Below, in pieces: positions 1-10,618 of a stretch of 64,000 nucleotides of DNA. A model generated the notes under the pieces. That model was given only the letters and a program-made list of their open reading frames with translations, ran no database searches and was not told the DNA's origin. The DNA comes from Vibrio penaeicida. Its GTDB lineage: Bacteria > Pseudomonadota > Gammaproteobacteria > Enterobacterales > Vibrionaceae. Position numbers and translations under genes: made by a program. The stretch spans positions 4,070,605 through 4,134,604 of the forward strand of contig NZ_AP025144.1 in NCBI RefSeq assembly GCF_019977755.1, written 5' to 3'. Within the stretch, counting starts at the first letter, position 1; each line of letters opens with the position of its first letter.

Positions 1-1
1 T

Positions 2-439
2 ACGGCAGTAGCGGAATCTTTGAATTATGTGGGTGTTTTGGCGCTCGAGTTCTTTGATGTGAATGGCGAGTTACTGGTAAACGAAATCGCGCCTCGCGTC
101 CATAATTCTGGTCATTGGACTCAACAAGGTGCTGAGACTTGCCAATTCGAGAACCACTTACGCGCTGTGTGTGGGTTACCATTAGGCAGCACTGAGCTGG
201 TACGCCCAACCTCTATGGTAAATATCTTGGGTGAAGACCAAGTGCCAGAGAGCGTTTTGGCAATGCCAGAGTGCCATGTGCATTGGTATGGCAAGGAAAA
301 GCGTGCAGGTCGTAAAATGGGTCACATTAATGTGTGTGCAAGCAACGATGAGGCGTTAAAAGCCGCTTTGGTTAAGCTTGCAGATATTTTGGATGCAGAT
401 GCTTTTCCTGCATTAAAGGAAAGCGCCCAAGCTCTGTAA
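2..439 (+). CDS. purK: PurK, 5-(carboxyamino)imidazole ribonucleotide synthase, C-terminal part
   Basis: This is the 3' end of a gene that starts before the window; the frame is open from base 2 and reads [18 protein letters not shown], which is the C-terminal ATP-grasp region of PurK. The enzyme uses ATP and bicarbonate to carboxylate aminoimidazole ribonucleotide in purine synthesis. The stretch [15 protein letters not shown] contains the conserved metal/phosphate-binding part of the ATP-grasp fold, and the tail ([18 protein letters not shown]) is typical of the family. About 145 residues of roughly 375 are visible. A strong hairpin terminator follows the stop codon, so this is probably the last gene of a purE-purK unit. 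Confidence 0.95.
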   Translation, partial: TAVAESLNYVGVLALEFFDVNGELLVNEIAPRVHNSGHWTQQGAETCQFENHLRAVCGLPLGSTELVRPTSMVNILGEDQVPESVLAMPECHVHWYGKEKRAGRKMGHINVCASNDEALKAALVKLADILDADAFPALKESAQAL

Positions 440-490
440 GACGCACCTATCTGTAAAAAGCAGTTACCAATAAAAAGCAGCATTACCTGT

Positions 491-522
491 AAAAACGGCA
501 CTCTAGTGAGTGCCGTTTTTTA
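491..522. terminator. Bidirectional terminator between purK and the zinc-ribbon gene
   Basis: A perfect stem (ACGGCACTC and GAGTGCCGT) around a 4-base loop is flanked by A5 on the left and T6 on the right, so it can end transcription from both convergent genes. It overlaps the last codon of the minus-strand gene. Confidence 0.9.
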
Positions 523-1089
523 TTGGATTTGTTCTTTCTGGCACTTCCGATTAGCGCACAATACTTTAACGCCAGATGCCAGTTTCTTCTCAATCAGTAG
601 TGAGTAATCACACTCAGTGCACGAACCGACGATAGGTTTATGATTCACCGCAAACTTGCATTTAGGGTAGCTATTGCAGGCGTAAAACGTTTTGCCATAG
701 CGCGACTTTCTTTCGACCAAATAACCCGTTTTGCATTCAGGGCAGGTAATCTCTTCTTCCTTTTTCTGCTCCTCTTTAGGGGCATCCAAGGACTCAATAT
801 GATGGCAATCTGGGTATGCACTGCAACCGATAAACATGCCATAGCGCCCCTGCCTCAGCACCAATTCATTAGCACACTCTGGACAAGGGACACCTAACTC
901 TTTAACAATATGACCATCATTTTGACCAATCGTACGAATGTAGTCACAAGATGGGTACTGATTGCACCCTAGGAAAGGACCATGTTTACCATGACGTAAA
1001 GACAATTCTCCACCGCATTGAGGGCACGGTTCTTTTTCCAGTGCGTGCTCATGGGCAGAGAATAATTGCGAATCGATTTTACCGCTCAT
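520..1089 (-). CDS. Topoisomerase-type C4 zinc-ribbon protein (YrdD-like)
   Basis: The 189-residue protein is made almost entirely of zinc ribbons like those at the C-terminus of DNA topoisomerase I. Three units start with CPxC and end with a paired-cysteine motif (GCNQYPSC, GCSAYPDC, ACNSYPKC), and a fourth, more divergent one starts CTEC and ends CANRKC. There is no topoisomerase catalytic domain. The family is known as YrdD in E. coli and lies next to smg and dprA, as here; a DNA-binding role is likely but its function is not defined. It starts 13 bp after smg ends and is the last gene of the minus-strand dprA cluster. Confidence 0.85.
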   Translation of the reverse strand: MSGKIDSQLFSAHEHALEKEPCPQCGGELSLRHGKHGPFLGCNQYPSCDYIRTIGQNDGHIVKELGVPCPECANELVLRQGRYGMFIGCSAYPDCHHIESLDAPKEEQKKEEEITCPECKTGYLVERKSRYGKTFYACNSYPKCKFAVNHKPIVGSCTECDYSLLIEKKLASGVKVLCANRKCQKEQIQ

Positions 1090-1102
1090 TCACCCAAAAC
1101 CA

Positions 1103-1576
1103 TTAATGAAGAATACCACTCTCGGTAGTATACAAGAGCTCCTCCATTTGGGTGTAGGCGTTTTCATTACCCGGTACATTAAACAGTACCATCAATACAA
1201 TCCACTTTAGATCGTCCAGCTGAAAGTCACTGGTTTCCAAGCCCATTACTCGATCAATGATCATTTCACGAGTTTCGGCGGTCAACACTTCAACTTGCTC
1301 CAAAAACAGCAAGAATCCACGACATTCTATATCTAAACGTGTCATTTCAGTGCGCGTGTATATACGTACCGACGTAGCTGCACTGGTTCTCATGGCGGAT
1401 TGTGCATCGCTTTGTTGTAGCGCTGCCAAGTCCTCTAACCAATTCAGGGCTTTGTAAATTTCTTTTTGGTGGAATCCAGCTCTGAGAAGCTCATCTTCCA
1501 ACTCATCTTGATCGACCATCAATTCCGCATCACTGTGGATATAGGTCTCGAACAAATACATCAGTATGTCCATCAT
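1103..1576 (-). CDS. smg: Smg (DUF494) family protein
   Basis: The 157-residue protein starts [14 protein letters not shown] and contains the acidic, helical DUF494 fold. Its length and position directly after dprA are those of E. coli Smg. Only two bases separate it from dprA, so the two are translated from one message. The molecular function of the family is not known; its conserved linkage with dprA is the main clue. No membrane segment, signal peptide or enzyme motif is visible. Confidence 0.9.
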   Translation of the reverse strand: MMDILMYLFETYIHSDAELMVDQDELEDELLRAGFHQKEIYKALNWLEDLAALQQSDAQSAMRTSAATSVRIYTRTEMTRLDIECRGFLLFLEQVEVLTAETREMIIDRVMGLETSDFQLDDLKWIVLMVLFNVPGNENAYTQMEELLYTTESGILH

Positions 1577-1578
1577 AG

Positions 1579-2679
1579 TTAGCCCCTCCCCTTTCGAATA
1601 TAGCCACCAGGTACTGCAACAACATACCCTGAAAGCTCAAGCTCCAGTAGTTGCATCATGACTTCATGCACAGGTATATGGGTCCGCTCTGCAAGAATAT
1701 CAACGGGTGTTGCTTCTAACCCTACGTTAGCCATTAGTTCAGGAAATGGCAATTCTTCTTGCGAGGCTTCTTCACTAAATATAGATGTTTGTTGGGAAAA
1801 CGACCAAGAAACTAAATTTTCTACTTCTTGGAGAATATCTTCGGACGATTGGACTAAGCAGGCACCAGACTTAATGAGTGCATTCCCCCCTCTAGAATTG
1901 GGGTTGTGAATTGAGCCGGGCAGTGCAAAAACATCGCGACCTTGCTCTGCTGCGTATCGCGCTGTTATCAACGACCCGCTGCGTTCGGCAGCTTCGACAA
2001 CAAAAACGCCAACCGACAATCCACTAATAATACGATTGCGGCGCGGGAAGTGCTCTGGTCTGGGTTTTGTGTTGGGTCGAAATTCAGAAACGAGCGCGCC
2101 TTGCTCAATAATCCTTTGTGCTAGCTTTCTGTGCCGAGCCGGGTAAATGCAGTCGAGTCCCGAGCCCAACACAGCAACAGTTTGACCACCTCCCTCCAAC
2201 GCACCATCGTGAGCGTGCCCATCCACACCGAGCGCCAAACCACTGGTGACCACTAACCCATTTGCGGATAAATCTTTGGCAAACGCCCTCGCTGTTTGTA
2301 GCCCTTCAATGCTGGCGTTTCGACTGCCTACCATGGCTATCTGTGGGGTGCTCAAAGATCGAGCGTCCCCTTTAACAAACAATGTAGTTGGTGGAGAAGA
2401 GACTTCTTTGAGTAATGGCGGGAACGCACAATCGAGTAGAGTAACAATATGGTGGTTTGACGCCAGCTGCCACTCCAAGCATTCATCGACCTCTGGATGT
2501 GAACTGGCTTTAAGGAATTGAATTTGTTTCGGCTTAAGCCCTATGGCTTGCCATCGCTCTTCACTGGACGAAAGTAAATTGACGGGAGAATCAATAGTGA
2601 GTAATCGAGTCAGAGACTGACCACCCAATTGGGGCGTAAAACTCAATGTCAGCCAAGCTCTCAACTCATTTTCTGTCAT
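1579..2679 (-). CDS. dprA: DprA, DNA-processing protein for natural transformation
   Basis: DprA binds incoming single-stranded DNA and loads RecA on it during natural transformation. The 366-residue protein has the Rossmann-like DprA/Smf core with the motifs [36 protein letters not shown] and [25 protein letters not shown] split over residues of about 115-230, and a C-terminal winged-helix-like part (about 300-366). The start codon follows the stop codon of the LysM gene with no gap, indicating translational coupling. With comM at 18.2-19.7 kb it makes two transformation genes in this window, consistent with a competent Vibrio. Confidence 0.95.
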   Translation of the reverse strand: MTENELRAWLTLSFTPQLGGQSLTRLLTIDSPVNLLSSSEERWQAIGLKPKQIQFLKASSHPEVDECLEWQLASNHHIVTLLDCAFPPLLKEVSSPPTTLFVKGDARSLSTPQIAMVGSRNASIEGLQTARAFAKDLSANGLVVTSGLALGVDGHAHDGALEGGGQTVAVLGSGLDCIYPARHRKLAQRIIEQGALVSEFRPNTKPRPEHFPRRNRIISGLSVGVFVVEAAERSGSLITARYAAEQGRDVFALPGSIHNPNSRGGNALIKSGACLVQSSEDILQEVENLVSWSFSQQTSIFSEEASQEELPFPELMANVGLEATPVDILAERTHIPVHEVMMQLLELELSGYVVAVPGGYIRKGRG

Positions 2680-3786
2680 TTAACTGTCTTCGTCCTTCGC
2701 TTCCAATGGGTCATTTTGTGGCTCTTTCAATAACGGAGAAAGCCCCATGGTTTGGGTGTGAATCGGTGCTTTACTACGGGTAATTAATGCAATACTGAAA
2801 GACGCATACGGACGAATAACGATCATTTCCCCGACAGAAACATCCGGAAGATTTTCGCTAAGCCACCCATCATCCACAATATAGTTGCCTCGACTTCCAG
2901 AGACACCTAACCCTTCTTCCCAAAGGTCAAACATGGTGCCTTGTTCCACTTTGTCGTTAAGCCCGCGATCAATGATGACAACCTGATTACGCCCAATAAA
3001 CTTACTTCCTTCCAAAGACCCAAGAATAGACGCAGAGACATGCTTAGGCGCTGGTTCTGGATAAAATGTATTGGAGAATGACAAGTCTTCGCGATGCTGA
3101 TGCGGTAACGCAAAATCATTGGATAGGATTTCTTGATTCTGGGATTCAACCTTCAAAGAACTCAGCTTTTCTTCTGATTTTACTAACGTTGCCGTCGCAA
3201 CCATTTTCAAAGAAAAGACTTCTTCACCAGTGTCACTGCGCTGATATTCGGCCACAGAGCGGTAGATACCCCAATGTTTCTCTGTGGTTTTGCCATCAAT
3301 GAACAATTGGTCATGCTGGCTCAAGAAACGTCTTCCATCTTGTGTCCCGATCACTCGCATTGCACTGTCTAACACCTCCTTAGTGACTAGCCGATCCGAG
3401 TTGATGTATGGCAAAACCAGCCCTTCAGGCAAGGTAGGTACCGCATCTTTATCCAGAATTCGGGCTTTGGGGGAAAGCGTAAGAAGAGGCTTTCGGCTCA
3501 ACATGGGTTGCCCATTTCGCCATACCAAAGTCAGCTTGTCGCCAGGGTAGATAAGGTGAGGATCATTGATGTCTGGGTTAATCTGCCAGAGTCGTGGCCA
3601 AAGCCATGGGCTGTCGAGGTAAAGCGCCGAAATATCCCATAGGGTATCCCCTTTTTTCACTTCGTACGTTTTCGGTGCGTTTTCTTTAACCGATAAAACA
3701 TCACTTTTTGCAAGGACACTATGTGTGACAACACATGTTATTATAGCTAAAGAGGTACGACCTAACTTGGCTATTATTCCTTTCAT
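2680..3786 (-). CDS. Exported LysM-domain protein
   Basis: The chosen ATG at 3786 gives 368 residues with a signal peptide (MKGIIAKLGRTSLAIITCVV..., cleavage probably after VLA near residue 27). A single LysM domain follows (about residues 40-90; motif YEVKKGDTLWDISALYL), which binds peptidoglycan. The rest (about 100-368) has no motif I recognise. In-frame TTG at 3807 is an alternative start but it would put seven charged residues before the signal peptide. The gene is the first of the minus-strand unit LysM-dprA-smg-zinc ribbon and is divergent from def. A similar gene in this position is usual in vibrios. Its role is not known; cell-wall attachment is the only part supported by sequence. 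Confidence 0.85.
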   Translation of the reverse strand: MKGIIAKLGRTSLAIITCVVTHSVLAKSDVLSVKENAPKTYEVKKGDTLWDISALYLDSPWLWPRLWQINPDINDPHLIYPGDKLTLVWRNGQPMLSRKPLLTLSPKARILDKDAVPTLPEGLVLPYINSDRLVTKEVLDSAMRVIGTQDGRRFLSQHDQLFIDGKTTEKHWGIYRSVAEYQRSDTGEEVFSLKMVATATLVKSEEKLSSLKVESQNQEILSNDFALPHQHREDLSFSNTFYPEPAPKHVSASILGSLEGSKFIGRNQVVIIDRGLNDKVEQGTMFDLWEEGLGVSGSRGNYIVDDGWLSENLPDVSVGEMIVIRPYASFSIALITRSKAPIHTQTMGLSPLLKEPQNDPLEAKDEDS

Positions 3787-3903
3787 AACCTCAATTTCCC
3801 TATCCAATATTGGCTAGGATGCTGTCATTTAGGTTATAAAATGTCTAGAATTGAGCCAGCTAGGTTTTAGCTGTTTCGGCACAGTTCAATATTTAGAGTG
3901 TAT

Positions 3904-4425
3904 ATGTCTGTATTACAAGTATTAACTTTCCCTGATGATCGCCTTCGCACAGTGGCTAAGCCCGTCGAAGCAGTGACACCAGAGATTCAAAAAATCGTCG
4001 ACGATATGTTAGAAACCATGTACGACGAAGAAGGCATCGGCCTTGCTGCAACGCAAGTCGATATTCATCAGCGCATCGTTGTTATCGATGTTTCTGATAC
4101 TCGCGATCAGCCAATGGTACTGATTAACCCTGAGATCACCGAAAAACGCGGTGAAGATGGCATCGAAGAAGGTTGTCTGTCTATCCCAGGTGCTCGTGCT
4201 TTGGTGCCTCGTGCGGCAGAAGTTTCTGTTACAGCGAAGAATCGCGAAGGTGAGGAATACTCATTTGAAGCCGATGAGCTTTTGGCCATTTGCGTTCAAC
4301 ATGAATTGGATCACCTCGAAGGCAAGTTGTTTGTTGATTACCTTTCGCCACTGAAGCGTAAGCGCATTCAGGACAAGATGTTGAAGCTTAAGCGTTTCAA
4401 TGAGAAGCAAGCGAAAAACGCCTAA
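3904..4425 (+). CDS. def: Peptide deformylase
   Basis: Def removes the formyl group from the N-terminal methionine of new proteins. All three family motifs are present in the 173-residue protein: [18 protein letters not shown] (metal-binding Cys) and QHELDHLEG (HExxH; two metal-binding His and the catalytic Glu). I chose the ATG at 3904 ([14 protein letters not shown]), which is the usual family start, over a GTG two codons upstream. It is followed by fmt, the enzyme that adds the formyl group, after 34 bp, and both are probably co-transcribed with rsmB. Confidence 0.97.
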   Translation: MSVLQVLTFPDDRLRTVAKPVEAVTPEIQKIVDDMLETMYDEEGIGLAATQVDIHQRIVVIDVSDTRDQPMVLINPEITEKRGEDGIEEGCLSIPGARALVPRAAEVSVTAKNREGEEYSFEADELLAICVQHELDHLEGKLFVDYLSPLKRKRIQDKMLKLKRFNEKQAKNA

Positions 4426-4459
4426 TCCAAACCACCTTCATCCATAAAGGAACCTTACC

Positions 4460-5407
4460 TTGAGTCAGTCTTTAAGAATTGTCTTTGCAGGTACTCCGGA
4501 TTTCGCCGCCCTTCACTTGGCGGCGTTATTGTCTTCGGAGCACGAAGTTATTGCGGTTTACACCAATCCAGACCGCCCAGCAGGTCGAGGTAAAAAACTT
4601 ACCCCTACCCCAGTTAAAAGCTTGGCGCTGGAACACGATATTCCTGTTTACCAACCCGAAAACTTCAAATCTGATGAAGCGAAGCAAACGTTGGTGGATC
4701 TAAATGCCGATATCATGATTGTTGTCGCGTATGGCATGTTACTACCACAAGCCGTATTGGATACCCCTCGTTTAGGGTGCGTCAACGTTCATGGTTCGAT
4801 TTTACCGCGCTGGCGTGGTGCTGCACCGATTCAACGTTCGGTATGGGCGGGGGATGCTGAAGCTGGCGTTACCATAATGCAGATGGATATTGGCTTGGAT
4901 ACGGGTGATATGTTGAAAATTGCCTCTCTTCCAATTGAAGCAACCGACACCAGTGCGTCGATGTACGACAAACTGGCCGTTCTTGGTCCAGAAGCACTTG
5001 TCGACTGCCTAGCGGATATTTCGAATGGCAACGCGCAACCCGTCAAGCAAGATGACGAGCAAGCCACTTACGCGAAGAAGCTCAGCAAAGAAGAAGCCCG
5101 TATCGATTGGAATGACGATGCCGCTCACTTAGAGCGCTGTGTTCGTGCCTTCAATCCATGGCCCATTAGCCATTTTGAAGCTGCAGATAACACCATCAAA
5201 GTTTGGCAGAGTCGCTTAGAGAGCCAAACCACCGATAAAGCGGCTGGCACCATTCTTCAAGCGGACAAAACCGGTATTTACGTTGCAACAGGTGACGGTG
5301 TACTTGTACTCCAAAAGCTGCAGGTTCCGGGTAAAAAAGCGATGCCAGTTCAAGACATATTGAACTCAAGAGCCTCTTGGTTTGAAGTGGGCACGCAGCT
5401 CGTTTAA
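4460..5407 (+). CDS. fmt: Methionyl-tRNA formyltransferase
   Basis: Fmt formylates Met-tRNA(fMet) with 10-formyl-tetrahydrofolate for translation initiation. The 315-residue length is normal. The N-terminal catalytic domain carries [17 protein letters not shown] (Asn and His of the active site) and the later [10 protein letters not shown] with the catalytic Asp; the C-terminal OB-like domain binds tRNA. The start is a TTG codon preceded by an AAGGAA ribosome-binding site; it gives [16 protein letters not shown], the expected N-terminus, and no ATG is available nearby. TTG initiation of this gene is somewhat unusual. Confidence 0.96.
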   Translation: MSQSLRIVFAGTPDFAALHLAALLSSEHEVIAVYTNPDRPAGRGKKLTPTPVKSLALEHDIPVYQPENFKSDEAKQTLVDLNADIMIVVAYGMLLPQAVLDTPRLGCVNVHGSILPRWRGAAPIQRSVWAGDAEAGVTIMQMDIGLDTGDMLKIASLPIEATDTSASMYDKLAVLGPEALVDCLADISNGNAQPVKQDDEQATYAKKLSKEEARIDWNDDAAHLERCVRAFNPWPISHFEAADNTIKVWQSRLESQTTDKAAGTILQADKTGIYVATGDGVLVLQKLQVPGKKAMPVQDILNSRASWFEVGTQLV

Positions 5408-5544
5408 ATCAGAAACAACCTGATTTCAGGATAAATAGCCAATATCAATGATTGATTGAATTGGTATATCGACGAAGTGAAGACTCACTTCAATACGTAC
5501 TTTTTGAGGGCAGAGATGCCCTCCTTTGCTTTAAGGTATTCATC

Positions 5545-6825
5545 ATGAATGTTCGCGCTGAAGCTGCCAACGTTTTGTATCTCGTTGTCGATAAAGGGCA
5601 ATCACTTTCTACCGCCCTTCCTGCCGCACAACAAAATATCCGCCCGCGAGACCACGCTCTATTGCAAGAAATTTGCTACGGCGCACTACGCTACCTCCCT
5701 CGCCTAGAAACCATTGCCAATCATTTAATGGATAAACCATTAAAGGGCAAGCAACGCGTGTTTCATCATCTTATTCTGGTGGGCATTTACCAACTGAGTT
5801 TCATGCGAATTCCTGCACACGCAGCGGTTGGGGAAACGGTTGAAGGCACCAAAACACTCAAAGGTCCTCGGCTTCGCGGTTTGATCAATGCGGTACTTCG
5901 TAACTACCAAAGAAACCAAGAAGAATTGGATCAAGTTGCGGTTAGCCACAACGCGGGCAAATATGGCCACCCAAGCTGGCTACTAAAATTGTTGCAAACG
6001 GCTTACCCAGAACAATGGGAAACCATTGTTGAAGCAAACAACCAAAAAGCACCGATGTGGCTTCGCGTGAACCACCAGCATTACAGCCGCGACGAGTACC
6101 TTGAGTTACTCAAAAATGCAAACATTGATAGCAGCGCACACAGTGAAGCACTAGACGCCATAAAATTGGATGCGCCGAGCGATGTGCATGCCTTGCCTGG
6201 TTTTGAAAAAGGTTGGGTATCGGTACAAGATGCCGCCGCTCAGCTGTCACTGAATTACCTGACACCTCAAGATGGCGAATTGATTTTGGATTGCTGCGCA
6301 GCACCGGGTGGTAAAACAGCACATATACTTGAGCGCACCCAAAACAGCGACGTTGTTGCGATAGATTGCGACGAAAACCGCCTCAAGCGAGTTCATGAAA
6401 ACCTGAAGCGCCTCAACCTTCAGGCGAAAGTTATTTGCGGTGATGCTAGGAATCCTCAAGAATGGTGGCAAGGGGAACAATTTGACCGCATTTTGCTTGA
6501 TGCGCCATGTTCTGCGACAGGGGTTATCCGTCGTCATCCAGACATTAAATGGCTGCGCCGAGCCGATGACATCGAAGCCTTAGCCGAACTGCAAGGTGAG
6601 ATTCTCGATGCGATGTGGCAACAGCTCAAACCGGGTGGCACGCTTGTCTACGCGACATGTTCGATCACCCCGCAGGAAAATCGCGATCAAGTGGTTAGAT
6701 TTCTGAATCGCACATCGGATGCAACGTTAGATGGGTCAGACATCGAAAGCCCGGGTAGACAAATTCTTCCGGGAGAAGACGATATGGATGGCTTCTATTA
6801 CGCTGTATTGAGAAAGCAGGCGTAA
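5545..6825 (+). CDS. rsmB: 16S rRNA m5C967 methyltransferase RsmB
   Basis: RsmB (Sun/Fmu) methylates C967 of 16S rRNA using S-adenosylmethionine. From the ATG at 5545 ([15 protein letters not shown]) the protein has 426 residues, close to the family norm; an upstream in-frame start at 5452 would add 31 residues with no homology. An N-terminal NusB-like RNA-binding domain (about 1-140) is followed by the methyltransferase with [15 protein letters not shown] (SAM loop), LDAPCSATG (one conserved Cys) and [10 protein letters not shown] (catalytic Cys). It follows fmt, as in E. coli, and precedes trkA. Confidence 0.96.
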   Translation: MNVRAEAANVLYLVVDKGQSLSTALPAAQQNIRPRDHALLQEICYGALRYLPRLETIANHLMDKPLKGKQRVFHHLILVGIYQLSFMRIPAHAAVGETVEGTKTLKGPRLRGLINAVLRNYQRNQEELDQVAVSHNAGKYGHPSWLLKLLQTAYPEQWETIVEANNQKAPMWLRVNHQHYSRDEYLELLKNANIDSSAHSEALDAIKLDAPSDVHALPGFEKGWVSVQDAAAQLSLNYLTPQDGELILDCCAAPGGKTAHILERTQNSDVVAIDCDENRLKRVHENLKRLNLQAKVICGDARNPQEWWQGEQFDRILLDAPCSATGVIRRHPDIKWLRRADDIEALAELQGEILDAMWQQLKPGGTLVYATCSITPQENRDQVVRFLNRTSDATLDGSDIESPGRQILPGEDDMDGFYYAVLRKQA

Positions 6826-6906
6826 GCAATAAAACAACCATGCTCAATACGTGTCGCCAAAAGGCGCAGCAGTAGTAAGCGGATAGATAAGCAGAATAGG
6901 TAGGCG

Positions 6907-8283
6907 ATGAAAATCATCATACTCGGTGCCGGACAAGTAGGCGGCACCCTTGCAGAAAACTTAGTGGGTGAGAACAACGACATCACGGTAGTAGACCGGA
7001 ATGGAGACCGACTGCGTGAATTGCAGGATAAGTATGACTTGCGGGTGGTCAATGGGTTTGCCAGCCACCCGGGCACCTTACGTGAAGCAGGTGCTCAAGA
7101 TGCCGACATGCTGGTTGCGGTGACCAATACCGATGAAACCAATATGGCGGCATGTCAGGTTGCCTTTACGTTGTTCAATACCCCTAACCGAATTGCCCGT
7201 ATTCGCTCGCCAGAGTATTTGACAGAAAAAGACGCATTGTTCCAATCTGGTGCGATTCCCGTCGACCACCTTATCGCACCAGAAGAATTGGTTACGAGCT
7301 ATATCGAACGCTTGATCCAATACCCTGGAGCACTCCAAGTGGTCAGTTTCGCTGAACGTAAAGTCAGCTTGGTTGCGGTTAAGGCCTACTATGGCGGTCC
7401 ACTAGTTGGGAACGCGCTTTCTGCACTGCGTGATCACATGCCTCACATTGACACTCGTGTAGCGGCCATATTTCGTCAAGGCAGGCCCATTCGCCCGCAA
7501 GGTACCACCGTCATTGAAGCGGATGATGAAGTGTTCTTCGTCGCAGCGAGTAACCACATTCGCTCTATCATGAGTGAGCTCCAACGTCTTGAGAAACCTT
7601 ACCGCCGCATCATGATAGTCGGGGGAGGAAACATTGGTGCCAGCCTCGCCAAACGCTTGGAAAAAGAGTACAGCGTAAAACTGATTGAACGCGGTTATCA
7701 GCGAGCAGAAAGGCTGTCTGAACAGCTTGAAAATACGATTGTATTCTGTGGCGACGCGGCCGATCAGGAACTGCTCGCAGAAGAAAACATCGACCAAGTG
7801 GATGTCTTCATCGCTCTAACCAATGAAGACGAAACCAATATCATGTCCGCCATGCTGGCAAAACGTATGGGCGCAAAAAAGGTCATGGTGCTGATTCAAC
7901 GCGGTGCTTACGTCGACTTGGTGCAAGGCGGTACCATTGACGTGGCAATATCACCACAGCAAGCCACAATTTCTGCACTCCTGACACACGTTCGACGCGC
8001 AGATATCGTCAACGTATCATCCTTACGCCGCGGGGCGGCTGAAGCCATCGAAGCCATTGCACATGGGGATGAAACCACCTCTAAAGTCGTAGGTCGTGCG
8101 GTAGGTGATATCAAACTTCCACCAGGTACCACCATTGGTGCCATTGTTCGTGGCGAAGAAGTGTTGATCGCCCACGACCGAACGGTGATTGAACAAGATG
8201 ACCATGTGGTGATGTTCTTGGTCGATAAAAAATACGTGCCCGACGTGGAGCGCTTGTTCCAACCAAGCCCATTTTTCCTATAG
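6907..8283 (+). CDS. trkA: Trk potassium-uptake regulatory protein TrkA
   Basis: TrkA is the cytoplasmic, NAD- and ATP-binding gating ring of the Trk potassium channel. The 458-residue protein is a tandem repeat of two RCK units: nucleotide-binding motifs [13 protein letters not shown] (residue 7) and [13 protein letters not shown] (about residue 239), each followed by a C-terminal TrkA_C domain. The start ATG is preceded by TAGGTAGG. Its channel partner trkH follows after 57 bp, so the two form the K+ uptake unit; in E. coli trkA follows rsmB in the same way. Confidence 0.97.
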   Translation: MKIIILGAGQVGGTLAENLVGENNDITVVDRNGDRLRELQDKYDLRVVNGFASHPGTLREAGAQDADMLVAVTNTDETNMAACQVAFTLFNTPNRIARIRSPEYLTEKDALFQSGAIPVDHLIAPEELVTSYIERLIQYPGALQVVSFAERKVSLVAVKAYYGGPLVGNALSALRDHMPHIDTRVAAIFRQGRPIRPQGTTVIEADDEVFFVAASNHIRSIMSELQRLEKPYRRIMIVGGGNIGASLAKRLEKEYSVKLIERGYQRAERLSEQLENTIVFCGDAADQELLAEENIDQVDVFIALTNEDETNIMSAMLAKRMGAKKVMVLIQRGAYVDLVQGGTIDVAISPQQATISALLTHVRRADIVNVSSLRRGAAEAIEAIAHGDETTSKVVGRAVGDIKLPPGTTIGAIVRGEEVLIAHDRTVIEQDDHVVMFLVDKKYVPDVERLFQPSPFFL

Positions 8284-8340
8284 AGTCAGTGTTGGCGCTC
8301 TGTGTTTGGGGCGTCGCTCAAACCGTGGTAATAAGTCGAT

Positions 8341-9786
8341 ATGGTCCATCTACGCCCGATCTTATTTGTCATTGGACTGGTGCTCTCTAAGCTAGCCCTA
8401 TTTATGTACGCCCCCACTGCCGTTGCCTTTTTCACTGGCACACCTGGGTTTATCGAATTTGGTCAGTCCGTACTGATTTTGCACGGCGTGGCATTCGTTT
8501 GTTTAACCATTGGGCGAACCGCAGAATTCCGTCTTGGGGTTCGAGACCTCTTTTTGATAACGTCACTTGTTTGGACTATCGCCAGCGCATTCGCCGCCCT
8601 GCCCTTCGTATTCATTAACCACATCAGCTTTACCGACGCGTATTTTGAAACCATGTCGGGGATTACCACCACGGGTTCAACAGTCCTCAGCGGACTCGAT
8701 GATATGGCACCGAGCATTCTGCTTTGGCGCTCTATCTTGCAATGGTTAGGAGGAATCGGCTTTATTGTAATGGGGGTGGCCATCTTGCCCATGCTGAATG
8801 TTGGCGGCATGCGGTTGTTCCAAACCGAAAGCTCTGACTGGTCTGACAAAAGTGCACCGCGAACAAAAATTGTCGCGATTCATATCGTGTACGTGTACCT
8901 CACATTGACGGCGATGTGCGTGATTGGCTATTTGCTCACTGGGATGTCAGGCTTTGATGCGATAAATCATGCATTCACCACGCTATCCACTGGAGGGTAC
9001 TCCACATCAGACAGCTCCATGAACCACTTTTCCAACGGAGCACATTGGGTGGGCATTCTTTTTATGTTTCTTGGCGGGCTTCCCTTCTTACTGTTTGTTA
9101 CTGCACTGAAAAAGCGCGAACTTAATTCCTTCTGGCAAGATGCGCAAGTAAGAGGGTTCGTCTACTTGGTCTCGTTCACCTCTTTGGTTGTCGCTGGTTG
9201 GTTATGGCTCCATCAGCACTATCCCATATCCGACGCCATTCGTGTTTCCTTGTTTAACATCATCTCGGTAACAACAACAACAGGGTTTGGTTTGGAAGAC
9301 TTCACAGCTTGGGGCGCATTGCCTGCCGTTATTTTTGCATTCATGATGATGGCAGGGGCTTGCTCTGGATCCACATCAGGCGGTATTAAAGTCTTTCGAT
9401 TCCAAATAGCGCTTACCCTTCTGCACAAACAAATGATGCGCTTAATTCACCCGTCAGGTGTTTTTGTCCAAAAGTACAACCATCGCCCCGTCAACGACGA
9501 CATCGTTCGCTCGTTGGTCGCATTTGGGCTGATGTTCTTTATCACCATTATCGTGATTGCTGCTGCATTAGGGGCTATGGGTTTAGACCCAGTGACCGCC
9601 ATATCGGGAGCAGTCACCGCAGTGGCGAATGTTGGTCCGGGCATGGGGCATGTTATCGGTCCGACGGGGAATTTTGCCCCGCTTCCTGATGCTGCGAAAT
9701 GGTTACTGAGTATTGGTATGTTAATGGGTAGGCTGGAAATCCTGACACTACTGGTGCTTTTCTTCCCCGCATTCTGGAGAAGGTAG
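8341..9786 (+). CDS. trkH: Trk potassium channel subunit TrkH
   Basis: TrkH is the inner-membrane pore of the Trk potassium-uptake system. The 481-residue protein is almost wholly hydrophobic, and four pore-loop segments can be seen: TTTGSTVLSGL, TLSTGGYSTSDSS, TTTTGFGLEDF and AVANVGPGMG, each carrying the conserved filter glycine of the TrkH/KtrB superfamily. The conserved intramembrane-loop region GACSGSTSGGIKVFRF is present in the third repeat. TrkA immediately upstream supplies the gating ring. Confidence 0.96.
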   Translation: MVHLRPILFVIGLVLSKLALFMYAPTAVAFFTGTPGFIEFGQSVLILHGVAFVCLTIGRTAEFRLGVRDLFLITSLVWTIASAFAALPFVFINHISFTDAYFETMSGITTTGSTVLSGLDDMAPSILLWRSILQWLGGIGFIVMGVAILPMLNVGGMRLFQTESSDWSDKSAPRTKIVAIHIVYVYLTLTAMCVIGYLLTGMSGFDAINHAFTTLSTGGYSTSDSSMNHFSNGAHWVGILFMFLGGLPFLLFVTALKKRELNSFWQDAQVRGFVYLVSFTSLVVAGWLWLHQHYPISDAIRVSLFNIISVTTTTGFGLEDFTAWGALPAVIFAFMMMAGACSGSTSGGIKVFRFQIALTLLHKQMMRLIHPSGVFVQKYNHRPVNDDIVRSLVAFGLMFFITIIVIAAALGAMGLDPVTAISGAVTAVANVGPGMGHVIGPTGNFAPLPDAAKWLLSIGMLMGRLEILTLLVLFFPAFWRR

Positions 9787-9798
9787 TGATTAACCCGA

Positions 9799-10452
9799 TT
9801 AAATCGGGTCAACAAAGAAGTAAATAGCAAAGAAATGGCACGCGGCCCCACCTAGAACAAACCCGTGCCAGATGGCGTGGTTAAAGGGAATACGTTTACT
9901 CACGTAAAAAATAACCCCCAAGGAATACACTACGCCACCAATAGCGAGTAAAACCAGACCACCCACATCGAGCGTGATCGCTAATTGGTAGATCACAACA
10001 AGTGACAACCATCCCATGCCAAGATACGTATACAGCGACAGTTTTTTAAATCGGTACACGAAGGCTATTTTGGCAATGATGCCAATCAGTGCGATCGACC
10101 AAATAATGATCATCAAACCAATGGCCAATGGGGTTCGCAAGCTGACTAATAAGAAAGGTGTGTAGCTGCCCGCAATGAGCAGATAAATCGCGCAATGATC
10201 CAGCGTTTTTAGCCAGCGTTTCGCTTTGCGGTAAGGCACAGCGTGATAAACCGTCGAAGCCAGAAACAGCAGAATAAGGCTACCGCCGTATACGCTCATA
10301 CTGGTGATGGTTAGCACATCGGCATGATTATCTACCGCTTTGATCAGCAAGAACACTAACCCAACGATGCCACAAATCATCCCTAGCGCATGTGTGATGC
10401 TATTGGCTATCTCTTCACTTACGCTGTACTCAGTTGTTGTAGGACGTGTCAT
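9799..10452 (-). CDS. trhA: Hemolysin III / PAQR family membrane protein (YqfA/TrhA-like)
   Basis: The 217-residue protein has about seven membrane helices and the PAQR family residues: [15 protein letters not shown] at the N-terminus, [22 protein letters not shown] in the middle (written here in two parts of one motif: STVYH and LKTLDH) and [15 protein letters not shown] at the C-terminus, with His residues that form a metal site in the family. I chose the ATG at 10452 because GGAGGGG lies just upstream; an in-frame ATG at 10506 would add 18 residues. The E. coli homologue is linked to membrane-fluidity homeostasis; haemolysis is not an established role for this branch. The gene is convergent with trkH. 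Confidence 0.88.
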   Translation of the reverse strand: MTRPTTTEYSVSEEIANSITHALGMICGIVGLVFLLIKAVDNHADVLTITSMSVYGGSLILLFLASTVYHAVPYRKAKRWLKTLDHCAIYLLIAGSYTPFLLVSLRTPLAIGLMIIIWSIALIGIIAKIAFVYRFKKLSLYTYLGMGWLSLVVIYQLAITLDVGGLVLLAIGGVVYSLGVIFYVSKRIPFNHAIWHGFVLGGAACHFFAIYFFVDPI

Positions 10453-10618
10453 ACGCCCCTCCTTCAATTTAGAGCGAATACTCAACAGAAGAGAAGTATG
10501 ACACACTCAGCGTACACTTGTAAGCTTAAATTTTGGCTAGACAGACCGATTCAGATCAACAGATCTGTTTAGAGTCAAATGACTATGTTTTCTGGACTGA
10601 CTAGGTTTACTGGGCTGA

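Noticed and set aside
8463..8849. 128-codon minus-strand frame inside trkH
   Set aside because: Antisense to a certain gene, with no start signal and no recognisable domain.
9788..9812. Hairpin ACCCGAT-TAA-ATCGGGT between trkH and trhA
   Set aside because: It lacks a T run on either strand, so I did not call it a terminator.
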